Assembly: GCA_910577955.1 (NCBI GenBank)
Contig: CAJTNC010000012.1
Location: 25,712-89,711, forward strand
Direction: 5' to 3'
From: an uncultured Lachnospiraceae bacterium
Lineage (GTDB): Bacteria > Bacillota > Clostridia > Lachnospirales > Lachnospiraceae
Length of the DNA stretch: 64,000 nucleotides
Below, one piece after another: positions 16,909-26,060 of the stretch. How positions within the stretch are numbered: position 1 is the stretch's first letter; every line of letters begins with the position of its first letter. Below the pieces are notes generated by a model. The model worked only from the letters and a program-made list of their open reading frames with translations, searched no databases and was not told the DNA's origin. A program made the translations under genes and the position numbers.

Positions 16909-17965
16909 TCTGTGCTTCCTCCACCGCTGCAATTTCTACCAGACCCACTACAGGAAACTGTATCTCCTCCAGAATAACACTCTGATCCGTGCCATTGATT
17001 GTAATGTCCTGTATATCTTCTACGCCATCAACGCGGAGAAACAAATCCGCGATCTTCATATAGGATACTGTCGTCTTCTTTTTTTCTCCGAAGGGGATGC
17101 TCTGCAAATACCCGGCAAGCAGCACGGCAAACTCTGTCTGTACATTTTCTGTATCGGTACCATCTAATACCAGCCCTGCAGACACGGATATCTGCACCGC
17201 CTCTGCAGCCATGACAGATACGTCCGCACCGCAGGGTCGAACGCTTTCTAAGTAATCACTTACTGTGCCTATCAGATCTGCTGATGCACACTGTCCTCCG
17301 TCCGCCACAATGAAAACCCCGACTGTGCCACGTCCATGATACAGGTCAATAGCTTTTGCTTTCTCCACACCGCTCACTGACAGCGCCCACTGTCTGTACT
17401 GCTCCCTATTGCCGCCAGTTACGGTCTTTTGTTTTTTTGCCAGAATTCTTTTCCTATAGGAATCATCCCCTTCCACATCATACCCACCGAACGCTGCTTC
17501 CGGATTATTTACCGCTGTCAGTGTCACACCGTTTGTCTTAATATCCCGAATAGTACTGGCCTGTACATTGCCGATACTGCCAGGCGTCAGGCAAACCGCT
17601 CTTACTTCCGTACTTCCGGATTGCCCGATCTGAAAGTCTGCCGTCTTGAATAAGATGGAATCTGCTGCCAACAGAATATCAGCATACCATCCCGGATCAC
17701 CCTGAATCATCACGATTGCCTCTGCACAGGTGCCCTCCTTGCGGCTGACATTGATATCTTTCCCGATCCGGTCAAGATCCTCCCCTTCTGCCGACACTGC
17801 AAAAGCTCTGGACAGCATAGGCTCTATCTCCTGAGAGTATGTCCGCGCAAGCTCGTTGGATACTGCCAGCAAATTGTTTCCACTAAATGTCCCCTCAATC
17901 GCTACTACCCCGTCCGGAAGGTTGTCCCGCATCCGTGTAAAGATATCCTGCAATGAATTACTCAT
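16901..17965 (-). CDS. baseplate assembly protein J (Mu gp47 / XkdT family)
   Basis: About 354 residues from the preferred ATG at 17965 (M-S-N-S-L-Q-D), which overlaps the preceding stop; the frame can extend to 17998. It contains the baseplate J region with VTGGNREQYRQWALSVSGVEKAKA and a C-terminal segment GVEDIQDITINGTD. It forms the baseplate wedge linking hub and fibres in contractile tails. Confidence 0.93.
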   Translation of the reverse strand: MSNSLQDIFTRMRDNLPDGVVAIEGTFSGNNLLAVSNELARTYSQEIEPMLSRAFAVSAEGEDLDRIGKDINVSRKEGTCAEAIVMIQGDPGWYADILLAADSILFKTADFQIGQSGSTEVRAVCLTPGSIGNVQASTIRDIKTNGVTLTAVNNPEAAFGGYDVEGDDSYRKRILAKKQKTVTGGNREQYRQWALSVSGVEKAKAIDLYHGRGTVGVFIVADGGQCASADLIGTVSDYLESVRPCGADVSVMAAEAVQISVSAGLVLDGTDTENVQTEFAVLLAGYLQSIPFGEKKKTTVSYMKIADLFLRVDGVEDIQDITINGTDQSVILEEIQFPVVGLVEIAAVEEAQNA

Positions 17966-18404
17966 TATAAACCTCGCTTTCATAAGTGAACCTGCCATAT
18001 ATGCTGGTTACCTTGAAGCATGCCGTGCATCTGCCCTCTGCTCCCCATAAAAACTCAAAATCGCTGATCTCCTGTATATACGGGCAGACCATCACTGCCT
18101 CTTTTATGTAGCGCATGATCTCGCTCTCCAGAATCTCCCTATTCCCGGCAGTGCCAATAAGTTCCTCCAGTTCGTTCCCATACTCATGGGAGTGGGCCGC
18201 ATATCGATACCTCGCAACACGCAGCACATAATACAGCCAGACTTTCAGCGCCTCATCTTTCTTTACAAGATAAGTATGTCCGCCGCTGGTTTTCAGGCAG
18301 TTTTTCTCAAAATCATAGGCATATTCTTGGAATACCGGCAGCTTCCTCTCATTTGATATAGTATCCTCCGCATGAGATGTAAAAGGAAATACGCTCCTAT
18401 TCAT
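17958..18404 (-). CDS. baseplate protein, DUF2634 (XkdS-like)
   Basis: A 148-residue protein matching the XkdS/gp25-like baseplate wedge family by context and by sequence. The motif A-L-K-V-W-L-Y-Y-V-L-R in the middle precedes a region with YGNELEELIG. Its start overlaps the DUF2577 gene by ATGA and its end overlaps gene J by eight bases, so it is part of a tightly coupled baseplate operon. Confidence 0.85.
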   Translation of the reverse strand: MNRSVFPFTSHAEDTISNERKLPVFQEYAYDFEKNCLKTSGGHTYLVKKDEALKVWLYYVLRVARYRYAAHSHEYGNELEELIGTAGNREILESEIMRYIKEAVMVCPYIQEISDFEFLWGAEGRCTACFKVTSIYGRFTYESEVYNE

Positions 18405-18742
18405 GGATTCACCTTCCCTATCACATAAAATGTATCCCCGACCCTCTGGACCACAACCCTATCGCCGGCAGACAATTTGAACCCCTTTATAAGCTCTTTT
18501 AAAGCGTCCCTAAATCCCCGTGAAACTTCCGGTTCCCTGTCAATGGCATCCTCCAGAGCCGTATCGGTCTGCAGGCAGCCGGACAATACTACATCTCCGG
18601 ATATCGACGTGCTATTATAAGACAGCACCACGGGATTCACAGAAGTAACTTTTGCCAGCGTCAGATCAAAGCCGTTATACTTCGCCCCCTGTTCCCGCAT
18701 CAGCCCGACAAACCTGCTTCCAATGTCATTATTCCTTCCCAT
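18401..18742 (-). CDS. DUF2577 baseplate protein (XkdR-like)
   Basis: A 113-residue protein with a beta-rich core and a terminal strand GDRVVVQRVGDTFYVIGKV, typical of small DUF2577 proteins between the XkdQ and XkdS genes in PBSX-like tails. The start overlaps the XkdQ-like stop by 14 bp. It is probably a spike or hub accessory; exact function unknown. Confidence 0.82.
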   Translation of the reverse strand: MGRNNDIGSRFVGLMREQGAKYNGFDLTLAKVTSVNPVVLSYNSTSISGDVVLSGCLQTDTALEDAIDREPEVSRGFRDALKELIKGFKLSAGDRVVVQRVGDTFYVIGKVNP

Positions 18743-19664
18743 ATCCCACTCCTTTAAAATCCAGCCCCAGCTTTACGGTATGCTTCCCATTTTCTATGCT
18801 GTGATTATCTGATACGATCACAAAATCTCCGGAAATGCTGCTCCCCGCTTTCATTATAATCACCCGCCGGCCGGTTACAGCTTCATAATCTGACGCTGTA
18901 ATATCAATGCTCCCTGTGTTTTCCACACTTCGGATCAGCTTCCGCGCTTCCGCGTCCACATCCTTTTTGCTGTCCTCCACTTTGTAAATATCCCGTACAA
19001 TGCCATAAGCAGCCATATCCTCATCATTCTGGACAGCCCGAAGGAATTTCCCGTTTTTATCCATGATATACACCTGATCCACCAGCTCCTCTATGCTGCT
19101 CTTATACACGGCATCCGTCACGGAATCGTCCCCGGTATAGATAGCCGCCAGTTTTGTCCCCGGCTCTTCCGTACAGAGGGACAGTCCTTCCATGTAAATG
19201 TGTATATCCCTGCCGGCTGCTTCATATGCTGCCTCGATGATCTGGTAAACCATTTTATCCCCTGTACTGATCACACTAACGCTCTTTGAGGCATCTGACA
19301 GCACGCCGACAGGAATCCCAAACTCGCTGCAGACTGCCGCCGCGATCTGTGCCGGCGTCCCCTTGTAAGTATTGTACGCTTTGCTCCGCAGGTAAAAGGC
19401 CATATCCTTGCATCCCACTGACAGATCCTCCCCCGCTTCATTCTTCTCCAGTGTCAGTGCCACTCCATCGAATCTTAGTTTTCCTGTATCATCATACATG
19501 AGGATTCTACTCCCTAGTGGCACATCCACTTTTATGATATTGTCATCCTTTTCCGTATGGGCATATGTAAAAGACAACTTCCTAGCATATTGTTTACTGT
19601 CTCCGGACCATGTTACTTTCCCTACAAGCCCGCTGATATCTATTCCCGCCGCTATAATCTTCAT
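18729..19664 (-). CDS. XkdQ/YqbQ-like hub protein (late control D fold)
   Basis: A 311-residue protein that would form the baseplate hub, like T4 gp27. Features include an early W-S-G-D-S-K-Q-Y-A-R-K-L segment, a central SEFGIPVGVL region that corresponds to the LysM-proximal part of XkdQ, and a C-terminal beta domain ending D-N-H-S-I-E-N-G-K-H-T-V-K-L-G-L. Its start overlaps the LysM gene stop by ATGA. Confidence 0.87.
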   Translation of the reverse strand: MKIIAAGIDISGLVGKVTWSGDSKQYARKLSFTYAHTEKDDNIIKVDVPLGSRILMYDDTGKLRFDGVALTLEKNEAGEDLSVGCKDMAFYLRSKAYNTYKGTPAQIAAAVCSEFGIPVGVLSDASKSVSVISTGDKMVYQIIEAAYEAAGRDIHIYMEGLSLCTEEPGTKLAAIYTGDDSVTDAVYKSSIEELVDQVYIMDKNGKFLRAVQNDEDMAAYGIVRDIYKVEDSKKDVDAEARKLIRSVENTGSIDITASDYEAVTGRRVIIMKAGSSISGDFVIVSDNHSIENGKHTVKLGLDFKGVGYGKE

Positions 19665-20287
19665 GGTATCACCAGCACCATCCCTATCTGTAACTTTCTT
19701 TCATTTATTCCTCCGTTTGCCGCCTGTATCTCCTTCCAGCGATTCCCGTCTCCATAATATTTTTTCGCCAGATCCCACATCGTAGTGCCCTTTTTTACTG
19801 TCACACTCTTTGGCACCTGCATGGCAGGCGCACGCTGGTTTAATCCCGCATATGTCTGCTTACCGGCCAGAGAGGCCACTGGTAACACTGTGGTCTGCCG
19901 GTACTCTGTAAAACTCCAGCTGACATGAGGGTCTTTGTCTCCCTCCACATACTTTTCTTCCATGGTTTCGATCCAAAACTGTCTGTTGATGTCCGTGCCG
20001 GAAATGATGATCCTTACCGGCAACGGTGCATCCCTGCACTTTTTCATCAGCGCAAGAATGGTGTCCGGCGGTGTGCCCTTATAAAAGGGGCTGTCCAGAG
20101 ATGGAAGGAATGTATTCTGGATTGCTATCTTTACTAATGTCCTATTCCCTGCCATCGCAATATCACCAGCATTCAGCAGTTCCAGTGTCTTTAGCTTCGC
20201 CCCGGAAGAGACGGTTACCTCCTTTGGGTTCACTGCCAAAGCAAAGCTTCCATCCACGGACGATATGGAAATGATCCTTGTATTCAC
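19661..20287 (-). CDS. LysM-domain tail protein (XkdP-like)
   Basis: A 208-residue protein with a C-terminal LysM (about 160-207: V-K-K-G-T-T-M-W-D-L-A-K-K-Y-Y-G ... I-Q-A-A-N). The N-terminal phage domain resembles gp53/XkdP tail proteins that connect tube and hub. The start is GTG at 20287, preceded by GAGGAG. LysM may anchor to peptidoglycan during injection. Confidence 0.88.
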   Translation of the reverse strand: MNTRIISISSVDGSFALAVNPKEVTVSSGAKLKTLELLNAGDIAMAGNRTLVKIAIQNTFLPSLDSPFYKGTPPDTILALMKKCRDAPLPVRIIISGTDINRQFWIETMEEKYVEGDKDPHVSWSFTEYRQTTVLPVASLAGKQTYAGLNQRAPAMQVPKSVTVKKGTTMWDLAKKYYGDGNRWKEIQAANGGINERKLQIGMVLVIP

Positions 20288-20309
20288 TAATTATTCTCCT
20301 CGTATCAAC

Positions 20310-22634
20310 TCAGCTGTTCTCAGCCGCCTCCTCAATCATGTCAGCAATCCTCTTTGCCACTTTTTCAATATCCGCCTCTTCCCGGACTTCCATCTTTTCT
20401 ATAACAATACTGACCGCAGCTGTTCCCCTACTGCCTCCGCCTGCACCGGCCGGTACCAGCACCGGTGTGGGTGTGCAATCCGGCAGGGAACTGTTCGGCA
20501 GGATCTTTGTTCCGGTTGGCAGCTTCATCAGCTCCGGGCCATGCTCTCCGACGGTTGACCATCCTCCTGAGCTGAAGCTTGTACCTGTAGCGTTTTGCTT
20601 TCCGCCGCCTCCGGATGTCCCTCCTCCATTATCTTTCTTTCCACCTATTTTGGACGTGACCGTATCAATCGCATCCGCCACCACCGAAAGCCCTTTTCCG
20701 ATAGCACTGAAGATAGGCTCTATGGCATCCCATGCCGTTTTTACTACTGCAGAAACAGCCGGCCATGCTGCCTTAAATACGGATGCTACCAGCTTCACTG
20801 TAGAAATAACTACATCCAGTATGGGGCCTGCCACTGCCCACATGGTCTGCAGGACATTAGCGATCGCCGGCGCTGCCATCTCGAAAATGCTGCGCAGCGT
20901 CCCTGTCTCTCCGGATATGCCGGAAAAGATCGTAGAGATTTTGCTCCCCACATCCGCTATGATCTCCGATACCACCGGAAAAACTGCTGCTGCCACCACG
21001 GAAAGCCCGGAAAAGATATCCGCCACCACCGGCACTGCTGATGATACAACGCCCACAACCGATTCCAGAACAGGCTGGATATAGGGCAGCATAGACTGTA
21101 CGCTTGAAACAACCGTATCAATAGCCGGTTTCGCCGACAGAAACGCGTTGGCGAAGGTTCCCGCAAATTGTTCTACAATGGGCCGGCATGTGCTGTAGGC
21201 ATTCTGCACGGCTCCGCCTATCATTTCAAGCACCGGGCCTGCCCGCTCCGCCACTTTATCGAAAGCTTTTTCCATCTCCGGCAGCCTGTCCACCAGCTTT
21301 TCAAGCCCTGCCGTGATATAAGGCAGCGCCTTCTCTCCCAAGCTGGTGAGCATCACGCTCCCGGCATTTTTGACCTTCCCCATCAATTCTGATACGGAAG
21401 CAGTCTGTGTCTTAAAGGCGGCTTCCGCAGCACCGGATGCTGTCACCATCGCGGTAGTCTTTGCCGAAAAGTTCTCTGCCTGATTCCCGGCCAGCGCCAA
21501 AACCGCATTTTTTGCTTCCACGGATGAGAACAGGTTTGCAAACGCTATTTCGTCGCCATTTACAGACGCCTTCAGCTTTTTCAGCACTCCGTCCAAACCT
21601 TCCTGTTCGAGCGCTGCTGCTCCGGAAGCATATCCCATTGCTTCCAGACTTTTAGCCATTTCTCCGGAAGGAGACAGGAATCCCTGCATGGTGGCTTTCA
21701 ACTGTGTGGTGACTTCCGCTGTGCCGCCGGTCACACCGGTCAGCGTAGCCATCGCGCCAAAGAGCTCTTCTTGGCTCACTTTCAGGGTGGAGGCAAGCGG
21801 CACCACCTGCCCGATCGACGATGCCAACTCCGGAAAAGTAGTCTGCCCTAGCTTCACTGTCTGGAACGCCAGATCGGAAGCCTTCTGCATCGCTGTAGCC
21901 GAAGTATCACCGTAACCTTTAGTCACGGCGGACAAAAGTGCCACGGAATCAGATGTTGTGGCCGCCCCGGCTTTCGCCGCTTTTGAGGCGATCTCCAACT
22001 GCTTTACATTCTCTTCCCCTTCCCCGAAGGCGGATACTATATCATACAGCCCGGAAGATAAATCCGAAAGGGAGGCCCCAGTATCAATGGATACCTTTTT
22101 TAAGTCCGTAGACATCCTCTGGAGGGTTCCGTTTACATCCCCATCCAGCAGCGTGCCCACTGCCTGCATCTGATTCTGGTATTCCACAGCGGATTTTACT
22201 GCCCCTGCACTTGCCACCGTGGCGGCAGTGAAGGCTGCAGCCGTTCCAATCACAGCTGCCTTCCCAATCCCTTTCAGTACCTTTTCCGTGCCTTTGGCAG
22301 CAAATGTGATCACCTTGCTATCTTTGACTTTGGAAAGTTCTCTGACTACATGTTTGATCTTTGATACAGCAACTTCTTCTTTCGCTTTAAGCTGTATAAC
22401 CTTTTTACTGACAGGCTCAAGTTTTTCCTTCACTCCCTGTATCGCTTTATAGGCTGTAGTATTTTTGAGGCGGATCTCTTTTTCTTTTATTTTCTGTTCG
22501 TTGAACTTTTTCAGTTCCTGTTTAGTCTTCTCGACTTCTCCCCGGAAGCCTTTACTGGATTCCTTTGCGCTCTTCATGACAGCAGAGACGTTATTTTTTA
22601 TCATCAGCGTAGCGCCAAAAACTTCTCCTGCCAT
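20310..22634 (-). CDS. tail tape measure protein
   Basis: A 774-residue Ala/Val-rich protein that sets tail length. The N-terminus is helical and Lys-rich (1-110). Then comes the conserved tape-measure core with S-S-G-L-Y-D-I-V-S-A-F (about 205), TFPELASSIGQV and A-T-L-T-G-V-T-G-G-T (about 265-315). Hydrophobic stretches (130-150, 520-640) would form the injection conduit. It follows the tail assembly chaperone pair, as expected. GGAGGAACGAGG precedes the ATG. Confidence 0.93.
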   Translation of the reverse strand: MAGEVFGATLMIKNNVSAVMKSAKESSKGFRGEVEKTKQELKKFNEQKIKEKEIRLKNTTAYKAIQGVKEKLEPVSKKVIQLKAKEEVAVSKIKHVVRELSKVKDSKVITFAAKGTEKVLKGIGKAAVIGTAAAFTAATVASAGAVKSAVEYQNQMQAVGTLLDGDVNGTLQRMSTDLKKVSIDTGASLSDLSSGLYDIVSAFGEGEENVKQLEIASKAAKAGAATTSDSVALLSAVTKGYGDTSATAMQKASDLAFQTVKLGQTTFPELASSIGQVVPLASTLKVSQEELFGAMATLTGVTGGTAEVTTQLKATMQGFLSPSGEMAKSLEAMGYASGAAALEQEGLDGVLKKLKASVNGDEIAFANLFSSVEAKNAVLALAGNQAENFSAKTTAMVTASGAAEAAFKTQTASVSELMGKVKNAGSVMLTSLGEKALPYITAGLEKLVDRLPEMEKAFDKVAERAGPVLEMIGGAVQNAYSTCRPIVEQFAGTFANAFLSAKPAIDTVVSSVQSMLPYIQPVLESVVGVVSSAVPVVADIFSGLSVVAAAVFPVVSEIIADVGSKISTIFSGISGETGTLRSIFEMAAPAIANVLQTMWAVAGPILDVVISTVKLVASVFKAAWPAVSAVVKTAWDAIEPIFSAIGKGLSVVADAIDTVTSKIGGKKDNGGGTSGGGGKQNATGTSFSSGGWSTVGEHGPELMKLPTGTKILPNSSLPDCTPTPVLVPAGAGGGSRGTAAVSIVIEKMEVREEADIEKVAKRIADMIEEAAENS

Positions 22635-22648
22635 CCTCGTTCCTCCTG

Positions 22649-22837
22649 TCAGCTACTCTTATTTACATCATTCCAGAAACGGACAATGGCAGCGTAGATC
22701 GTATCTGCCATCTCTTTTTTCTCCTGTTCCCGGTTTAGCTCCATAATCGCTCTATAAATGAGCCTGTCTTCACGGGACAGGGCAAACATCCTCTCCGGCG
22801 TTACTCCACGCTCCATCCAATATCCCGTTAGTTCCAT
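22649..22837 (-). CDS. tail assembly chaperone, frameshift extension ORF
   Basis: A 62-residue frame between the chaperone and tape measure genes. Its own ATG (22837) has no strong ribosome site. The same frame is entered by a -1 slip at A-AAA-AAC (plus-strand 22858-22864) near the end of the upstream gene, giving a fusion of about 212 residues (143 + 7 + 62). This corresponds to the 'T' part of gpG/gpGT-type chaperones. Helical and Glu/Arg-rich. Confidence 0.75.
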   Translation of the reverse strand: MELTGYWMERGVTPERMFALSREDRLIYRAIMELNREQEKKEMADTIYAAIVRFWNDVNKSS

Positions 22838-22851
22838 AAAGCCAGACTCTC

Positions 22852-23286
22852 TTATGAGTTTTTTACTTCGTCCCTCTCAGATATGCGTTCCGACTTCTCT
22901 ACCACATCCATCACCGATGTCTCACCCGTAAGCCCGGACAGCGTAAGGATCTCGCGGCACAATGCCACCCTGTCTACGGAGCGGAATATATCCGATATCT
23001 TATATCTCCCGCTCTCTGTCAAGGCTCCCTCTTCCACCATGATTCGCGACGCTTCCTGCAGCTCCGGACAGACATAATAGATTAGATACTTATCTTTTTC
23101 AATATCCGACAGGCCATTCATTTCAGTGATCTCTGCATACTCCTCATCCGATATGCCGTGGATCGTCAATGTCATGTCGATATCACTGACATACAGCTGC
23201 TTTGTCCTCCTCTTTTTCCTTTCCTCAATACGTGCTTTCGCTCTTCTTGCAAAGTCCTGAAAAATAACTACTTTTGTATTATCCAT
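22852..23286 (-). CDS. tail assembly chaperone (XkdN-like)
   Basis: A 144-residue protein located between tube and tape measure genes, matching XkdN-type chaperones that coat the tape measure during tail assembly. N-terminal V-V-I-F-Q-D-F-A-R-R-A, a central D-I-D-M-T-L-T-I-H-G-I-S and a charged C-terminus. Just before its stop lies a perfect -1 slippery heptamer (codons gtA-AAA-AAC), with a GAGGG element upstream. A fraction of ribosomes should continue into the 62-codon downstream frame. Confidence 0.85.
   Translation of the reverse strand: MDNTKVVIFQDFARRAKARIEERKKRRTKQLYVSDIDMTLTIHGISDEEYAEITEMNGLSDIEKDKYLIYYVCPELQEASRIMVEEGALTESGRYKISDIFRSVDRVALCREILTLSGLTGETSVMDVVEKSERISERDEVKNS
22858..22864 (-). 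promoter_or_regulatory. programmed -1 ribosomal frameshift site (A AAA AAC)
   Basis: The heptamer is in the X-XXY-YYZ register of the chaperone gene, two codons before its stop. After slipping, the frame continues L-I-R-E-S-G-F and then the ATG of the 62-codon frame with no stop. Minus-strand GAGGG lies about ten bases upstream as a possible internal stimulator. Confidence 0.72.
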
Positions 23287-23301
23287 CTTTTTTCCTCCTG
23301 A

Positions 23302-23742
23302 TTATTGTGGGTTTATAGCATCCAGATTGATCATATCGGCCGGTGTAAAAGTAAACGGGATCTCTTGCTTTACGACAGCTCCCTTTTCCCATTCAAAGCC
23401 AAACTCAGACAGAGCGACATTACCGATCTGCCACCGTTCAGTCTGCCCGCTTTCCGCATCAGGATCCTTAAGCTTCGCAATTATTGTTCCTCTGGGATCC
23501 TTGCCCTGCAGGATCTCCTTGCGCACATCTTCAAATCTGGAATAGGTTTTAATCAGCGCAAGTGTACCCTCCCCCTTCAGCCCTGTTATTTTGGAATCAA
23601 TACTCAAGCCAGTCTGTACATCCTCCCTGCTAGCAGTTATTTTTACTGTGATCTTAGTCGTCTCTAAAATCCTCATGCCGTTATACACTATCTCTGCATA
23701 TGTCCCACTTAAGTGTTTATTCCCAGCGATCTGCTTTTCCAT
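23302..23742 (-). CDS. tail tube protein (XkdM-like)
   Basis: A 146-residue inner-tube protein located directly downstream of the sheath gene. Early H-L-S-G-T-Y-A-E-I-V-Y-N-G and C-terminal P-F-T-F-T-P-A-D-M-I fit the XkdM family. Its size equals the family norm. AGGAGG precedes the ATG. Confidence 0.9.
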   Translation of the reverse strand: MEKQIAGNKHLSGTYAEIVYNGMRILETTKITVKITASREDVQTGLSIDSKITGLKGEGTLALIKTYSRFEDVRKEILQGKDPRGTIIAKLKDPDAESGQTERWQIGNVALSEFGFEWEKGAVVKQEIPFTFTPADMINLDAINPQ

Positions 23743-23752
23743 TGAATCCCTC

Positions 23753-24829
23753 CTACATCTCCATTGTCATATCCAGATCTTCCATCGCATCTAACAGGCA
23801 TATCGTCCCTGTCAGGAACAGAGCGGATCCTGTATCCGCCTCTCTGATCTGCTGCTCTGTCATCTCATCCACATCACGGTCTGCGTCCTTTAGGAACTGG
23901 CGGATCTTTTCTACATCAAGCTCCACATAATTTTCTTCCTCCCCGTTTAAGACGGTACCCTCCAGCGTGGAAAAATAACTGTTGATTGCCCCAATAAACG
24001 CCTGCTTATTGTCGTATGTGTTGTTCATTTTTCCAACATAGCCATCATTAAAGGTGGTATAAATATCATTTTTAATGATGTCTGCCCCTTCCCTGATCTT
24101 GATCTTTTTAAAATCTTCCGGCTCAGCTTCCGTTACTTTTTGCAGGCTTGTCACCCCGCGTCCAATCTTATGCTTCTCACCATCATAAACTACAACCAGC
24201 TCTCCGGCATCTATCCTCTCATCCGCATCTTCCACCTGAAGGACATCCAGCACCTCGTCCAGCACATAGAATGTCGTGGATCGCGTCAGCGGGATCCCCG
24301 CACAGATCCCGGCGATCCTGCAGCAGAATTCAGCAGTCGTCAGTTCCTTTACCTGCTCTTCATCGTCCCATTTCATTGAGATCCCGGCGGCAGTCACATT
24401 GATCACTGCTGAGCTGTCCGCTTTACAGTCCGGCAAGACAGCTTTGCCCTTTTTTCCTTCTTTCCGGATCCCCTGCAGAAAATCCTTAAAATTTTCCATA
24501 TATGACGCCTGATAGCCCGGCATGCATAGATAATCAAAGTTTAGGTTCTGGATCAGCTTCAGCGTTGCCTCTATATCGACAACCTCCTCCGTTTCCATCG
24601 CCCGGACAGCTATCACGCCACCGGGGCTGCCCTTGAAAATCAGCTTCAGGTACTCCCTGCTCTTTTCCGTCCATTCCGTAGCCACGATATCCGTATAACC
24701 CCTGATTGGCGTGATAACCTGTTCTTTTGTCTTATCCTTCAAGATCACACAGACGATCCCACGGCTGCTCCGCCTGACAAAGTCCTGCGCTTTTTTTCTA
24801 AAATTGATCAGTATACTCGGTAATCCCAT
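23753..24829 (-). CDS. contractile tail sheath protein (XkdK-like)
   Basis: A 358-residue sheath subunit. It begins G-L-P-S-I-L-I-N-F, has a variable mid domain and then the conserved C-terminal sheath region: D-I-I-K-N-D-I-Y-T-T-F-N-D-G-Y-V-G-K, followed by helices and a final segment T-G-T-I-C-L-L-D-A-M-E-D-L. It shows that the phage has a myovirus tail. AAGGAGG precedes the ATG. Confidence 0.93.
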   Translation of the reverse strand: MGLPSILINFRKKAQDFVRRSSRGIVCVILKDKTKEQVITPIRGYTDIVATEWTEKSREYLKLIFKGSPGGVIAVRAMETEEVVDIEATLKLIQNLNFDYLCMPGYQASYMENFKDFLQGIRKEGKKGKAVLPDCKADSSAVINVTAAGISMKWDDEEQVKELTTAEFCCRIAGICAGIPLTRSTTFYVLDEVLDVLQVEDADERIDAGELVVVYDGEKHKIGRGVTSLQKVTEAEPEDFKKIKIREGADIIKNDIYTTFNDGYVGKMNNTYDNKQAFIGAINSYFSTLEGTVLNGEEENYVELDVEKIRQFLKDADRDVDEMTEQQIREADTGSALFLTGTICLLDAMEDLDMTMEM

Positions 24830-24844
24830 GTTCCCTCCTTTTCT

Positions 24845-25300
24845 TTACAAGTTCAAATCTATTGCTCCTGCAGGCGGCTCCTTAACCTCCACCGGAATGG
24901 CATCCGTATAATTTAGCGGAAACGTACAGTGTCCGATCCCGTCCGTGATGCCGAATGAGAGTACAGGCGTAAACGCCCTGTCCCCGATCCGGAAATAAGG
25001 TAGCAAGATCCTTTCCAGTTCCGCAAGCTTTCTCTGGATGTTCTTCCGGCTGGTATATCGTTCTTCCATGTAGGAGATATCCACCAACACACTTTTGTCC
25101 CGGTGGCATCCGGCTGCCGCCATGCTGGCCGTGACCGGATCCACCAGCACCTGCAGCACCGGAAGCGTTTTTCCTTCCCCGTCCTTTTTGAGTGCCGAAT
25201 AGTCCTTCGTCTGTTCCAGATCCTCGCCAGTGATATTTTCCACATCCGTATTTTCCCGCAGGATCCGGATGATCCCCGCCCTGATATCTTCCGTCGTCAT
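24845..25300 (-). CDS. tail terminator protein (DUF6838-like)
   Basis: A 151-residue protein just upstream of the sheath gene. The start overlaps the preceding gene by ATGA. The region V-L-V-D-P-V-T-A-S with a following DISYMEERYTSRKN segment resembles the phage tail terminator family that caps the tube and joins it to the head. Assigned mostly by position and length. Confidence 0.72.
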   Translation of the reverse strand: MTTEDIRAGIIRILRENTDVENITGEDLEQTKDYSALKKDGEGKTLPVLQVLVDPVTASMAAAGCHRDKSVLVDISYMEERYTSRKNIQRKLAELERILLPYFRIGDRAFTPVLSFGITDGIGHCTFPLNYTDAIPVEVKEPPAGAIDLNL

Positions 25301-25701
25301 TTTTTCATCGCCTCCTTCAGGTCATCCAGCATATCCAGCACATCCTGTTCCATGTAGGTATCCTGATAGGTCTGGATCCCTTTCTCCAGCATAAACCTCC
25401 CCTGTACTTTTCCTACAGTCTTACCTCCTCTGACAATACGGTGCCCATAGTTGACAGGCGCTGCATACTCTGCATCGTTGGATATCCAGATGACCAGTTC
25501 TCCATCACGCTCCTCGATTTTAAAGAACCAGCGTCTCTTTAGGTTTCCAGAAATATGCGGCGTAAGCCTCTTGATCTCCCGGATGATCTTCATCGCCATA
25601 ACGTTGGCTCTCTTCCTGACGATCTCCTCTTCCCACACCCGCAGGCCGCTCTCAAAAGCATCCTCCAGATCTTCCAGCGATCTCATCTGTTTTTCCCCCA
25701 T
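25297..25701 (-). CDS. HK97-gp10-like tail completion protein
   Basis: 134 residues from ATG 25701 (M-G-E-K-Q-M-R-S-L), preferred over an upstream Met at 25773 that lies inside the preceding gene. Contains the typical T-P-H-I-S-G-N-L-K-R-R-W-F and YAAPVNYGHR segments of gp10-like proteins, which connect head and tail. Overlaps the tail terminator gene by four bases. Confidence 0.83.
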   Translation of the reverse strand: MGEKQMRSLEDLEDAFESGLRVWEEEIVRKRANVMAMKIIREIKRLTPHISGNLKRRWFFKIEERDGELVIWISNDAEYAAPVNYGHRIVRGGKTVGKVQGRFMLEKGIQTYQDTYMEQDVLDMLDDLKEAMKK

Positions 25702-25703
25702 TT

Positions 25704-26060
25704 TTACGCCATCTCTTCTATATGAAACGGTGTCTCCCCGTGGGATCCTGCATACACAAAAGTCCTGCCGCACATCCCACGGAACACCTGCCCCGCTTCT
25801 GTAACTATAACCGCTTTATCCATATCCACCATCTGGATGTCCGGAGCGGTAAATATCACATGTCCCGCATCCGATACCCGCCTGTTATCTTCTCGATTCG
25901 GAGATTCCACAGTCCCCTTTGACAGCGCACAGGGTACATTCTCATAAACAGCTATATCTCTTCGGATGGATTCCCCGGAATCATCCACTGAAGGCTCTCC
26001 TCTGGTCACTGTCAGCCGGTCTTTATACGTCCTTGCTAGGATTGCCGCCCCGCGCTTCAT
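25704..26060 (-). CDS. minor capsid / head closure-like protein
   Basis: A 118-residue protein with a beta-rich head-closure profile: Y-K-D-R-L-T-V-T-R near the N-terminus, then S-D-A-G-H-V-I-F-T-A-P and a C-terminal TPFHIEEMA. It sits between head-tail adaptor and tail completion genes, the place of the stopper or minor capsid 1 protein in SPP1/PBSX-like gene orders. Confidence 0.72.
   Translation of the reverse strand: MKRGAAILARTYKDRLTVTRGEPSVDDSGESIRRDIAVYENVPCALSKGTVESPNREDNRRVSDAGHVIFTAPDIQMVDMDKAVIVTEAGQVFRGMCGRTFVYAGSHGETPFHIEEMA

Noticed and set aside
20278..21084. 268-codon plus-strand frame
   Set aside because: Antisense to the tape measure gene; Ser/Pro/Thr-rich shadow with no ribosome site.
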